Of a stretch of DNA of 64,000 nt, positions 35,840 to 48,117 are shown one piece after another; the stretch's first letter is position 1; the number at the start of each line of letters is the position of its first letter. A model generated the notes under the pieces. The model had not been told where the DNA came from. It ran no database searches and saw only the letters and a program-made list of their open reading frames with translations. Made by a program: the position numbers and the translations under genes. Origin of the DNA: Amoeboaphelidium protococcarum. Its lineage: Eukaryota > Aphelidiomycota > Aphelidea. The DNA lies in assembly GCA_023515745.1 (NCBI GenBank), contig JALECJ010000258.1:2827164-2891163 (forward strand), in the 5' to 3' direction.

Positions 35840-36499
35840 TATTTTAGTATGATATCTCTTGACCAGTTATGGGGATTTCAAGATAAAGAATAAATATATA
35901 ACACATTCCAAAAGATTGGTATCATGTAAGTGCAACTTCAAGCCTGTTACAGCCAATCAATCTTGGCACAGAGGTCACGCAGGTTACAATTGAATTTAGC
36001 GTGATCTAAAATGACTGTGTTACATCAAATCCTGACCTTTCGCCTGAGTATATATCGATTATTTGAGCGAGTTTGCTTACGGTATTTCTGAAGAAGTGTT
36101 AATTTTAGACCACTGTATAATTAAAAGAGATATACAGTATACTTGAAAACGTTAATGTTCTCTGTTGCCCAAACAAGATTTCTCTCTTTCTACAAGACTC
36201 GTACCTCATTCGCCCACAGATTTCAATTTCAAGATCCGTTTTGGACTTTATTTTTCGAGAATTTTTAATATAAATTTATGACAAAGCATTGCATTACAAA
36301 CGTTTAGTATTCGAATATATTCGGTCTTTTAACAATGTGCCTGAATCGTCAATTCATAATGATCAGTCGATTGCAATGATGTTACAGACGGCGTGCTCTG
36401 ATTAGACGATCACATTTATTGAATCTCATTGCTTGCCTCACCTTCTTTTACAGCAGCACTTTTAATAAAATTACAATTAATTGCACCACTCGATAAATA
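35840..36499. other. Intergenic, 660 nt, no gene seen
   Basis: A/T-rich sequence between the divergent surface-protein and chitin-synthase-like genes. TGA codons are frequent in all frames, so no coding region is supported. A pyrimidine-rich stretch (TTTCTCTCTTTCTAC) lies near 36180-36195. Confidence 0.4.
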
Positions 36500-39400
36500 A
36501 TGAAAGACTCAAATCTAAATTACCGGTCAGGTGTCCCTGCATGGATACTGTAAGTATTCGCGTTTATCATATTATCCGCGTTGTTGATCGCTGGACTACA
36601 GCTGGGCACTTCTTATGGTTGTAACAATGGCAACATGTTATTGAGATAGGCGCAATAAGTTAATGACCGCATTATTGCTAATGGCAAAATTATATAAACC
36701 AGCAAATTATCTGATACAGCCATATAATCCCTTGCTAGTCAGAATGGAGGCAAAGATTTGAGTGACAATTTCCCAGCTTTCACGCTGCTTGGACGTCTAC
36801 CAGAATCAAACACGTATACTGATCCTGATATTCAAGAGTGTGTCGGTGGCAGTCAACCAGTCGCTGATGAATGGCTCCGTAGGAAATTAGAGGACTCCAA
36901 ATTTCGAGTCGCTGGCTCTGGACTGCTTTAGAATTGTCCTCTACCGAATGGCTCCAGTGGACCGTGTTTCTTCAGCGCTGCTGCGCGTCATGCCGTCTCA
37001 ATGGCCACTGTGGGACGCGTTGTTATCACGTCTGACATTTTGGCACAGAAATCTAATGGAAGCGGTGGGAAGGAAACCTCATATATTGTGCTCAATGGAT
37101 ACGTGTATAATGTTGCACCATATCTATAGATTGCTCTTCAAGATGGGAATTCTTTCAATGAGTCTACTGGTTTCTTCGGACAGCAGGTGACTCAATTGTT
37201 GTAAAGCAATATTGGGTAGGATGCTTCTGCTCAGTTCAATTCTGTTCCTAAGGCTGACTAGATCTAGAGGTGTATGTCGAAGCTATTTCTCGCTGGTGTC
37301 ACGCAAAACACGTCCTTGATGTCATCTTGCGCATTAATAAACCCTGTGCTCTATGGATTTGCTGGCTTGATCCTCTTGTTTTCACTCCCTAAATTAATTG
37401 TTGGACTTTGCTGTTTTCCTTCTAGGAGTAGAGGCTTAGCCAAATCTAGTGTAGTTGTGTTGATGCATTGTTATGGTTAGTCAACTGAATAACTTTAAAA
37501 ATCACTATCATCCATTGCTCAATAGTAGTCTGCAGGTGGATAGAGGTGTTTTCTATTTGCGATCAGCGATGGAAATCCTAACACTGAGGACAATCTATTG
37601 GATGCTCTTGGTTATGATGGCCCGGATGGCCAGGTGAAAGAGTACACATCTCTCGGCAATGGTTCTACAAGATTGAATGCTGGACTGGTATTCACCGGCG
37701 TTTACAATTCTAGTGGAGTAAAGTTGCCTTATTGCGTTGTCACCAAAGTTGGCAATAGAAGTGAACAGTATAAACCTGGACATCGCGGTAAGCTCGACTC
37801 CACCGTATTGCTTCTCTCGCTGTTGAACAAGCTAAGCAACGCTGGAACCTCAAAGTTGTCTACACTTGAGTTTGAAATCTTTGAGCAGATTGATTCAAAA
37901 CTAAATATTGACCTGCTGCAACTCAGTTGTATGCTTTCACTGGATGCTGGTTGTGTGCTTGGCTAGAGTGCAATTTCAGATCTAGCTCATGTTCTTGAGA
38001 CTGATCGTCACTTGTTATCAGTTTCCCCAATGGTAAAACCAGAGGCCTCGTTATCTTCTTTTGGTCAAGCATTGAGCACCTTCGCTAGTCTGGACGAGCA
38101 TCATATCAATCGTCTGCTTCGCAGTTATCTGGGAGTTTTGTGTATTCAATCTGATAAGGCAGTGATGTACAAGTTGAAAAATTCTGATGGATCTCCTTGC
38201 CTATTGCATCAACGCGTCTTGTCCATGGTCAGTAATGGGTATCAAGATTTGAGCTCCTTCGATAAAAGAGTGCGTCACTGGAAAGGTGAAGAGTAGGCCT
38301 TAGTAGCTGCTTCCATGAAGTAGTTTTCTCAGATGCGACATCGTTACGATCCGTCCATAAAGGTGGTTGACTCTGGAAAGCTGTCCTCAATTGCTGTAAT
38401 AAGAGCTTACGCATCTCAATGGAAGGTTCAGTTTCATTAAAAATGGTCTCTCTTGTCATCCAGTATGGATAAGAATGCTTCATTTGGTGTAAGATTATGG
38501 GCATTCTTTGACGCTATATCCATGCTGTTACTTCCCGCTGCCACAGCGTACTGCTACTACCTGCTGGCGTAGTTTTTCTTTCAACCTCAATATTTTTCAA
38601 ATGTGATATCTGTTGGATGTATTGCGCTAGTTTCTATCCTCTTGATGATAATCATGATACTTAGAGGAAACTTCGTCGACGGTCTGGTGGTTCCACTTCA
38701 CTTGACGATTGGATTCCCGCTCTTTGGAATTTTGATACCACTGGTAAGTATTTTCTCAGGTACTGACATTCGTGTTATAGACTGTAATTCATCTAATGGA
38801 TGGAAATGTGCTGTTGGTAGGCATGGGTGTGCAATGGAAGACTCACCAGATTCGTAGCAATATATCAACAGACGGGCTGAAGCAAAGACATTGTAACAAT
38901 GGCAAAGCTTTGTCTTATCTGAACCACAATAATATTTGGCGCGTAAAGTTGCATCTCGTAAGCAATCAAATGTAAATCAGAGTGGTTAAGATCAAGTGGC
39001 GGTCCAGATGCACGCTTAAGATCTTGAGTCTTTCAATGGTGCTCCATAATAAGATTACCGTATCAGTAACAATTATACCATGTCCTCTGCGAGTGATTTT
39101 GGTAAACTTCTACCGACACCACCTGAGGCGATTAACCGCGACAGTATGTTCACTGTGAAATCTGCTCCTCGTAAACGGTCTGATGCTAGCCACAATCAAG
39201 GTCCTGAAAGTCCTGCCTTGCTCAAGCCGACTAATTTCAGAGAAGACAGAACTCCAATCATCCCAAAGTCACATTTTACTCCTACGTCACCTGGTGTGTC
39301 TAATCAAAGTCGTGCTACGTCTATGGCTAGATCTGACTATTCCTCAAAATACGCGCCATCTTCTAATGGCAGATTCTCAAAGTATACCATGTCCTCTCGG

Positions 39401-39643
39401 CCAACTACTGCGGCCATGTCAGTGTACTCTGATGAGACGTTGAAAATGATGTCTGGCATTGGAAAGGAAGATTTGAAAGAAGAGATCAAGTTACTACTGC
39501 ACGAAGCTGATCTAAATACTGTGACTCGAAGGGAGATTAAGGATCACCTTGTGGCAGAATTTGGTGATGCAGTCGACTTTTATAACGACTATGTGGATGA
39601 ATGCATCGAAGAGATTACTCTTGAAAAGCTGGCTTTAATATGA
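36500..39643 (+). CDS. Chitin-synthase-like protein with cyt-b5-like and DEK_C domains; catalytic motifs altered
   Basis: A 1047-residue frame. One N-terminal membrane helix, a cytochrome-b5-like domain (~190-260; TSYIVLNGYVYNVAPYL), a helix (NPVLYGFAGLILLFSLP), then the chitin synthase fold: VVVLMHCYGQSTEQL (~325), KPGHRGKLDS (~425-434), FEIFEQIDSKL (~465), three or more C-terminal membrane helices, a Ser-rich linker and a DEK_C domain (~990-1045; EEIKLLLHEADLNTVTRREI). This is the fungal division 2 layout without the myosin head. Where active enzymes have DAD, (G)EDR and QRRRW, this protein reads SLDAG, GEEQA and ASQWKVQ. Chitin synthesis by it is therefore doubtful; a regulatory or pseudoenzyme role is inferred. 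Confidence 0.86.
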
Positions 39644-39699
39644 AGAAGTTAAGTAATAAAGCTCATAACAATATAAGCCTTTTCGGTTCACTTTAAACA

Positions 39700-40494
39700 T
39701 CACAGTTCTTTTAATGTGCACTCAAAGTCTTCTGCATCCGTGCTCTCAATTGCATTAGCTCTCAACAGACAAGACTCAAGATCTTGAGCATCGAAACCTT
39801 CGCCAGATTTGTATGACGGAATATAATCAATTAATCTTGTCATATTAACAACCAAATCACCATCTTGATAAACTAAAATAGATGGAATTGCAATCAGATC
39901 ATAACCAGGATCCGCGTCTAGAGCATCCATAGACAGGAATTTGGCAAAACAATACTTTTTGGCAATCAACTACAGCATTTGGCTTATTTCTTGGCATAGC
40001 TGATTACGTACGCGCAACAATACCAGCACTTTGACACCACCATCACAATCTTCAACTTCTCTAACATAAGATGACGAACCAATGATCCTCAAATTGCCAT
40101 ATTTAACCCTTTGACGCGGCTGACTTTGTTGTTGTTTCAAGTCGCGCAATCTCTTTTGCCGATATTCCTCAATGAACTGCTGGTCGTCGTCATTCAGTGA
40201 CTCTTACTATTAGCCTTGATAGACATCTTGTTGCGGTAAAGTCAGGGCCATAGAGTACTTATAAGCCTGCTAAACTATAGAACTCTACTCGCTAAATCTT
40301 TAACGGTGCTCCTCTCTTTAATGTTCATGATAATCAGCCAGCACTCCCTTCGGACCAGTTCTCTTTCCACTGCGCTGCAACTCTTCTGGCAACTCCGATG
40401 CATATTGACTTTATCCGCCAATCTGCTGTTCCGGCTCTTCATCTACAAACTGAACAGCATTCAACAACTATTAATCTAACGGTGAGTAATTCAT
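39700..40494 (-). CDS. Phosducin-like protein
   Basis: A 264-residue frame. The N-terminus has QRSGKRTGPKGVLADYHEH, the G-P-KGV-DY signature of phosducin and yeast Plp1-type proteins; the C-terminal half is thioredoxin-like (VKVLVLLRVRNQLCQEISQM, AKFLSMDALDADPGYDLIAIPS, ILVYQDGDLVVNMTRLIDYI), without redox Cys pair. These proteins bind G-beta-gamma or assist CCT folding of G-beta and tubulin. Many Gln in the linker are TAA/TAG. Stop TGA 39700-39702. Confidence 0.9.
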
Positions 40495-40665
40495 AATTTT
40501 GCAACACTTTTTTATATATATGTTATTAACGGAAGACAAGAAGACAGAGAGAGGATACACCGGGCAGAATCTGACCTTGTTTGAATCTCGCTCGTTTTTC
40601 AATCTCTTTCCTCCAAGCAAAAGAACGGCGCTCAGCTTTATCAAAGCTTCATTAAAACAATAAAG

Positions 40666-41574
40666 ATGGCTGACAGTGATCGACTGTTTGAATATGCAGA
40701 ATTGAAGCGTTAGATTAATACATCACTTAATGCATAGAGGTATTGGTAGTTATTGCACGTGTTTTTTAATGGATCTAGCGGTAAGACTGAGTTTGATGCG
40801 CAAGTAAAGGAGATTCTCGGTAGTGATGATCTAATTACCGTTCACAATAAATTGATGCTCAATCTCATACACATCACTCTTCCTGATGTCGGTTGTGGTA
40901 CTTTAGATGCGGATCAATAATTACTAGAATGGTAATAAATTGTTCGCAGTGGTGGAATAAAGAGTGATGATAATACCGTTATCAACATAGATCCGCTGTC
41001 TAATGCAGAAACTCTAATGTATCAAACTTTACTCAATTTTCCCACACTGGACGAATTGAGGAGGTCATTGGATGAGATTATTGTGTAAACTCTCCCTGTA
41101 GTAGATAAAAAGGTTCAAAATACACAAGCTCTAATAAAATCTGGACTTTTAAGTGATTGTGAATTTCTGGATCTTTCAGTCATTGAACATAGATTGGCTA
41201 GTGTGAGTGAATCTGAAGGTGTTAAATATTCTGATGATTGTACAAGGTATATAGCTGATGCTCTAAAGTGGTACTTGTTGAACCTCATTGATAGACTGGT
41301 TGACTAAAAGACTTTTACTAGGTCAGGTGCTTTGATAGACTCCACTATCAAGTACAATTTTCGGCGAGTGGATTAACACACCACTACAGACGATCAAGCA
41401 TCACCGCCAACTGCTGCAAGTCCTTAAAAGTAACTTGGTATTATAGATTTATAGCTGGCTCAGTCCTGCGATAGAAACCTTCTTGATCGATCCTTTCAAG
41501 AGCAATTGCTTCTAATTGGGCCTCAACACGTTTCCAAAAATATTCTCCGCCAATCAGGATTGAGAATTAATTGA
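40666..41574 (+). CDS. SAGA coactivator subunit TADA1/Hfi1 (Ada1)
   Basis: A 302-residue frame. The N-terminal SAGA-Tad1 domain reads ELKRQINTSLNAQRYWQLLH, FFNGSSGKTEFDAQVKEIL, LITVHNKLMLNLIHITL, as in TADA1/Hfi1. The later segment (LLSDCEFLDLSVIEHRLASV) matches the histone-fold-like second half. It is a structural subunit of the SAGA histone acetyltransferase complex. TAA/TAG as Gln throughout, including the YWQLL position. Stop TGA 41572-41574. Confidence 0.88.
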
Positions 41575-42013
41575 CGTTATAGCGCTTGTGATCTTTAACA
41601 TGGTGACTTTCAATTCCATTTTCTTATTTACCAATTTATAATCGTTGAATTTGTGTAATTATATTGACAGTTAATTAATTTGAGGTAAGATTTTGTATAG
41701 TTTAGAGTGAGAGTAATGCCTATTAATCTGAGAGTGTTAACCGGAGATGATGTTACATTGGTAGAAAGGGCGCGGAAAGTGTGGAATGAATCGCCGAAAT
41801 TTTGATCAGTGGACGCGACTTTGTTTTGAAACAAACGGTCTGTTGTTACAGAGGAGTGTATTTAAAGTCGCGTCCATGTTATGATGATCATTGCTTAGTA
41901 TCATATCATATCATCTGTTGACTCGGCGCAAGCTATCGGATTAGGCTGCTCTCACTCTAAACTCATTTCCATATTCAGTGTACTAATTATCAATAGTGTG
42001 TAGATTTAATCCA
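41575..42013. other. Intergenic, 439 nt, no gene seen
   Basis: Between the tandem TADA1 and Cdc24-like genes. TGA is frequent in every frame. No motif recognised. Confidence 0.4.
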
Positions 42014-43684
42014 ATGTCTCAAGTATCAACATCGTAAAACAGAAGTAGCGTCATGTCTCAGAGATAGAGTTAAAATACGAGATTAAGTAATGGAAACAGC
42101 ATGTCATTGTATTAGCGTTGTGTTTTGCTGACCGAGCGACTCTCTCAGGTGCGTGGCTTCAAGGAATCGCTGGTCGCGTCTCTGCCATAGCTAGATGGTG
42201 GTGCTAACGGTCATGATGATAATGATAAAGAAAATATGAATGATGGTGGTAAACGCCGCTCGTCTCTTCCGATGGACCCGGTCAGTTCTCTGTGGACTTG
42301 CTTTAGACACGGCGAGGCATTATGTCTTTTGGTCAATATCATGGTGCCTAATGCTATCCCTATTGTTCATCCATGTCGCAAAGTGGTTGAGACTCCCAAA
42401 TTGGGCCAAACTAATGTCTATAACTTTTTGCGTGCTTGCAAAGACGATCTTCACATTGATAGCTCCCGCCTATTCACCACTAGCGATTTGTATCGCGATG
42501 ACACTAATGCGTTCATCAAGGTGCTGGATGTTGTTGAAATAGTTGCTGAAATGCTGACCGCTCAAGGTTTGATTGACGACAAATTGCAGACGCCAACTAC
42601 GGCTAGAACATCCTAAAGACTGAGTAGCAACGCTAAAGATAATCGCGACAAGGTTGTTGTGGAGCTGCTGGATACAGAGTAGAATTATGTGCAGGATCTC
42701 GAGTATTTGCAGCTGTACATGAACACTATAAAGTAGAGTGGTTTGCTGACTGATGAAGAGGTGCGTAAGATGTTCAGTAATTTGGACCAGCTTGTTGATT
42801 TCTAAAGAACATTTCTGGTCGTGCTTGAAGACACCTGTCTGAATGGAGAATCTAATGGTCAAAATGTCGGTACCTTGTTTAGTGATTTCGAGAATGCTTT
42901 TAAAGTTTATGGTCCATACTGCTCGAATCATTCCAATGCAACATAGATGGTCGCTGAAATTGCTGATAAACTGAAGCCATTTGACAATGTAATGGATCCA
43001 CATCATCAACTGCCATCCTATCTCATTAAGCCAATCTAGCGAGTGTGCAAGTATCCGCTGCTTCTGCGTGAACTGCTGAGAATGAGCGATGATTAGCCAT
43101 AGACTGTAAAAACGTAGCTGAATCTGGGCTTTGAGGCTGCATCGCGCGTCACCAGAATGATCAACGAGATTTAGCGCAGAAATGAGAATGAAGTCAAAGT
43201 GAAAGATTTGGCTTTCTAGGTTGAAGACTGGCGTGGTCATGATCTATCTACATTCGGTGACCTGTTGCTAGATGAGAAGATTCTTATGGTCAGGCGCGAT
43301 GTAGAGAAGCCTATGCATGTTCACCTATTCGAGAAGATATTGGTCTGTTTGAAAGAGGTGCCAAAGAAGGAGAAGAAGACATTCTCAATACCACTATCAT
43401 CTAGAAAGAGTCATGACACGTCATCTGTATCAGTCAGTCAACGTCGCCAAAGTCTGGTGTACTAGTTTAAGGGAAAGGTGTCAATAGCAAGTATGGAAGG
43501 TATTGTTGCCAGTAGCAGAAACTCTGATTATGAGATAAAAGTGTTTTATAAGGATGGCAACTCTGGCGAAATGGAAAGCTTTGTGTTGAAGTTTCTGCAC
43601 GAGGAGAAGTTTCAAAAGTGGCGCGATGAGATTGAACGTCTGATGGCCATCTCTGAGCTTAGCCGTCGCAGAAGAAAGTCGTGA
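42014..43684 (+). CDS. Cdc24-type Rho/Cdc42 guanine-nucleotide exchange factor
   Basis: A 556-residue frame. The CDC24 calponin-homology region (~85-195; SLWTCFRHGEALCLLVNIMV, GQTNVYNFLRACKDDL) is followed by a DH domain (~215-390; VVELLDTEQNYVQDLEYLQL, LPSYLIKPIQRVCKYPLLLR) and a PH domain (~400-545; FGDLLLDEKILMVRRD, FEKILVCLKE, FLHEEKFQKWRDEI). This is the fungal Cdc24 layout that activates Cdc42 for polarity. The PB1 domain that ends yeast Cdc24 is missing: the protein stops right after PH in SRRRRKS. The conserved Gln of KPIQR is TAG. Stop TGA 43682-43684. Confidence 0.94.
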
Positions 43685-43938
43685 TAGTAGTTGAATATAA
43701 ATTTAAATGAATTGAAATTCTCTTTATTAAGTTTGTAATCCTTTTTATTTTGACATGGCACGGTTAGTTTATAACTCAGGCGAGTCCGCCTTAAAATCTT
43801 ACATTTACAAGATTGTCGCCACAAGAGCTATTTTTGGATTCCCATGTATTGATTAGTAACTATTTGGTAGCTTTCTATTTCTTCTAACAAGAAATTAACC
43901 TACTTTGCGCATTCATAATTTCATAATAAAAGAAGGAA

Positions 43939-46317
43939 ATGGCCAGCTGGATTCTGAAAATTGTTTACTCATCTGTTTTGTGTCAAGTTGTGCTAATGGC
44001 TGATGCTGCGCTCCCTTAATCAATCAAAGTCCCTATGGCGCCATCATAATCAATGACCATAAGAATTGTATCAAATGTCTTGGTAAACTGTGGCCATGAT
44101 GAGCCATAATGCTCAATCTTCGCGTTGGATGCTTATACGGGTGCTCCTAAACTGATCACGAATGTCACTGTGAGAAACTTTCCGTATCAAGAGATGGTGC
44201 TTGATAGTGTAAATCAAATTGTCTATCTTTACATTGTCAGCACGCAGCCTGATGTTTGGGCTGATTCTAGACTCAAAATGTACTCAATTAAATTGCCGTT
44301 GCTTTCTGCGGCTAATATAACATAAGTTAGTGTACCAATTGTTCAGATCAGTAGTAGTGTTATCATGACTATTGACTATTAGGCGCGCTTCTTGTATCTG
44401 ATTGGAGATTATAGGCTCTTCAAATATGATATTATTGACTATGTACCGGTATTAAAGAGTTAGTCATATTCAACTGTGTTTGCCAACATTGAATAATGGG
44501 GTCCTAGAATGGCTGATGTGAATGGTGGTATACTTTATTATGCATCAGTCTCAAATGTTTAAAAGTATGCTATTGATTTGGCGTATAATGTGGCCACTTT
44601 TAAAACACTGCAAAACGATAATAATCCCACCCGCTGTGTTGGATTCTTCAAAGGCCTAGTCTATTTTTCTACAGAGTATTATTCAGGGGGGAATACTAGT
44701 TTTGCCTTTAGCAATTTCACTCTGGCCGCAACGTAAGTGAGCAATTATGTCCGGCCTGTCTCATCTATCATTTCTCAACCTGTTGAATTTCTAATGCTGG
44801 ATAAAGACGTGATATTATTTGCTGATCGAGACTTGCAGAAAGTCTAGTTGATCAAAATTAGTAATATTCTTGGTATTAGTGCGGTAACGCTATTAGCCTC
44901 TGTACCTGCTCAAGTTCCACACGGAGTTGTTTGGTATGGAGATTATGTTTATGTTTCCACTTGGGGCGATGCTCAGGCGTCTGGAATATTGTATTTTTGC
45001 GTCAGCTCTAATACTACTGATGGAATGGGTCAGCTGCGTCAGTTTGGTAATCCGTCTCGTCATTATGGCTCTTGGTTGAGATAATTTATTTGGCGTCAGA
45101 GCTCGATCACTTAAAATATAACTGTTGGCACAACGCGATCGTTGCTTGATTTGCTTGAAGGCCTTACCGTTTACAGAGTAGGTTAACAATATCCTATTAC
45201 GGTATACACACAACAGATAGAAATCTATCGCGGTAATGTCGTAGCGTACAGTCTTGTCAACGGCTCGGTGGTAAGTCCGTAAGTATTAACAAATCAATCT
45301 GACTCGAGCACGAATCCGTAGGTTACAATTTACAATGGTAATTCTGGATTGGATCAAGTCAGCATCGGAGTTCTATCTGCTGACACTTAAGCTATATTGA
45401 AGTTTGTCGCGTTTAATGAAAGAGGCAATGAGTAGTCAGCGACTCTGACTATTTATGGATTGAGAGCTACCACTACATCAAGTACCGCGGTTCTAACTAC
45501 CTCTTCTTCTACAACGTCGAGGACTTCTACATCGACTGTAACTACTTCCTAGCTAGTCGGATCTACAATAATTTACTAATCGACTGGAACAAATTCAGCC
45601 TAAATATCGAGTACTACATCTGGTGTATCTACGTCTACCGTCGGCTCTAGCTCAAATGCTTTTACTTTGTCCTCAGTCACGTAAGTCAGCACAACCTCTT
45701 CAGTAGTGTCGACTGCAATCTCATCAATGGCATCTTTGTAATCGTAATCTACGTTTACAACAACTTTGGATCAGTTAATGTCTACTGCTTCCTCTGCGAT
45801 TGGCACTGCCTCTCAACAATCCGGTACAATCCTGCAATCATAGTCCTAATCTAGTTCAAAGCAGTCCGAGGCTTTATCTGCTGATACGCGCTCTGAGTTG
45901 TGGTAATCTTAAACGAGCTCATTAACATATGGCAGCACTTTCCAATTTAATGCTCCTACGGCGGCCAGTTAATATTCGTCAGCATAAATCAAGAATGTTG
46001 CTACAACGTCTATCGCGATTGAGAACTTGCAATAATAGCAGGCTATCAATTTCAATCTGCAGTTGATCATTATAGTGGCAGCAAGCGTAGTTATCATATT
46101 AACAGTTGTTGCTGTTGGGTGTGCTTATAGAAAACGTCGCTTTAATTTGAGAAAGAGGATCATGCGTGAAAATCTGTATCAGAGTGGCTCTATTACAACC
46201 ACCAATACTACTACCTTTCCAATGGCTGATGTAAATAGTGCCACTGTTTTGAATGCAACTATTCCTTATAACGGAACTGTTATGGGAAATCAGACTGCTA
46301 TACTGTCGTAATACTGA
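43939..46317 (+). CDS. Type I membrane protein: propeller-like ectodomain, Ser/Thr stalk, adhesin-like
   Basis: A 792-residue frame. Hydrophobic signal-like N-terminus (WILKIVYSSVLCQVVLMADA); ~380 residues of repeated beta-rich units with aromatic turns (e.g. FLYLIGDYRLFKYDIIDYV, GVVWYGDYVYVSTWGDA) that look like a beta-propeller; a second beta-rich region; a ~190-residue Ser/Thr/Gln stalk rich in likely O-glycosylation sites (~515-700); a membrane helix (IIIVAASVVIILTVVAVGC) and a ~60-residue cytoplasmic tail starting YRKRRFNLRKRIM. About ten N-x-S/T sites are visible. Architecture suggests a cell-surface receptor or adhesin; no named family recognised. Confidence 0.75.
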
Positions 46318-46384
46318 ACTATGACTTGGCTCGAATTCTCAACAACATAAAACCATGATAAATTGACAACAATGTATCTTCAAA

Positions 46385-47341
46385 TCAATCGCCTCTTTCA
46401 CTCATTTTAATAAAACCATCTTGACCATTAGCGGCACCACCTTTCCACATCTAATCACAATTAATGCCAACCATGGCCTCACCCAACCCTTCACTAACTT
46501 AAGCCAAGATTTCAAAGTTGTCAAAATGACTTACTGCTTGTACAATGGCGCGTGCACGTTTAGCTGGATCTGCAGACTTGAAAATACCCGAGCCGACAAA
46601 GACGCCGTCCATACCCAGGTGCATCATCATGACCGCATCTGCTGGCGTAGCAATTCCACCCGCTGCAAAGTTCACCACTGGCAGTCTACCTTCACGCACA
46701 GTTTAATGCAACAACTCTACAGGTACACGATACTCTTTAGCAAGATCATGGAATTCCTGAGGTAGTTTCTACATAGGATAATCCGCAATCATTTAATCTT
46801 ATTTAAGCAGAGACTACGCTTTCTTGATATCATTCTGCAGATTTCTCGCATGTTAAACTGCATTAATTACATCTCCAGTTCCAGCTTCACCTTTCGTTCT
46901 GATCATAGCGGCACCTTCATTAATTCTACGCAGAGCTTCACCCAAGTTTCTACAGCCACACACAAACGGAATCTGGAATGGGTGCTTGTCAATATGTAGA
47001 TACGGATCCGCTGGAGTCAAAACTTCACTCTCGTCAATGTAATCCACGCCAATACTTTCCAATACTCTCGCCTCGATAAAGTGGCCAATGCGACACTTGG
47101 CCATGACCGGAATAGACACCGCCTTCTGAATCCCTTTGATCATCTTGGGATCGGACATCCGGGCAACACCGCCATCTTTACGGATATCAGCAGGCACACG
47201 TTCCAGAGCCATAACTGCGCACGCACCTGCCTATTCAGCAATCTTGGCCTACTCAACATTGACCACGTCCATGATAACGCCGCCCTTCAGCATTTGCGCT
47301 AATCCTCGCTTCAAAACCAACTATTCAGATGAGTTTGTCAT
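46385..47341 (-). CDS. SNZ: Pyridoxal 5'-phosphate synthase lyase subunit (PDX1/SNZ)
   Basis: A 318-residue frame spanning the whole PDX1 barrel: [121 protein letters not shown] and [14 protein letters not shown]. Both active-site lysines (AKCRIGH and near the N-terminal MLKGG region) are retained. It makes PLP from ribose 5-phosphate, glyceraldehyde 3-phosphate and ammonia with a PDX2/SNO glutaminase. The conserved Gln in NVEQAK is TAG. PLP is the cofactor of the CBS encoded in this window. Stop TGA 46385-46387. Confidence 0.97.
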
Positions 47342-47679
47342 TTTAGTGAGCCAAATTAAAGTATCAATCAAGATAAAATTATGATTATTAATAATAAAGG
47401 TGCACAATAATAATAATAAAGAGAGAAAGAGAGGTGAAATGTGACGTATGACGTTTATAAACCGCTGTGGCTTCAACAATCTTCAAACGCGCCCAGCCGA
47501 GCCGATTGAGAATTGTTTCAGCGTCGCTGTCAACAAAGCCACATTTAAATTGTATTGATCGCACTGTACTGTAATTTAAATATGCAGATAAAGACAGAAT
47601 AAGTGTGAAGCCTGTAAATTTAAGACTGTATTCATTTAATTTCTTATTATTATCTGGCAGTGACATTCATGCATCACGT
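47342..47679. other. Intergenic, 338 nt; no supported gene
   Basis: A 100-codon minus-strand frame (47666 to 47364) runs through here but matches nothing and is within chance length for a one-stop code. It separates PDX1 from a small secreted protein gene on the same strand. Confidence 0.35.
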
Positions 47680-47937
47680 TCAGAGTAGAGTCACAGTACC
47701 ATCCGGATTGTTCTTAGCAGGATATGGCTTGTTGCCAATGTAGCAAACGGAAGCTGCCGGACTCAAATTACAGGATGCACCGTTTGCGTACGTACAGACG
47801 GTACCGCTAGCCCCTTGCTACTGCAGCGTTAGTTTACCAGCGTTGTAGTGAGACAAGTTAGGACAGTACAGAGGAAGTTGAGCAGAAACGGTCATCACCG
47901 CGACGACACCAGCCAGAATAGTATTGATCAATTGCAT
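47680..47937 (-). CDS. Small secreted cysteine-containing protein (85 aa)
   Basis: An 85-residue frame with a clear signal peptide (MQLINTILAGVVAVMTVSAQ) and a ~65-residue mature part with four Cys (LYCPNL, GTVCTYANGASCNL, SVCYIGNKPYP), enough for two disulfides. TAG gives one Gln in LTLQQQG. No homologue recognised. Size, secretion signal and Cys content fit small secreted effector-like proteins of fungi or a carbohydrate-binding peptide; neither can be told from sequence alone. Confidence 0.68.
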
Positions 47938-48117
47938 TTCTTGTATAGATTTAAATTAAGGATTATATCAGATAAGTATGATTTAGATAATTATAATATA
48001 GCTATAGAAGAAAAAGAAGCTTCCATGTCTAGGACCAGCTTTTAAACCGATTTGCCACTGTTACATTGCTCACACTGTTCCAATCAAGATGCCGCGATAG
48101 CGTTACTCTGAACCTTG

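Noticed and set aside
42470-43240. 256-codon minus-strand ORF
   Set aside because: Lies fully antisense to the CH and DH domains of the Cdc24-like gene, whose motifs are unambiguous.
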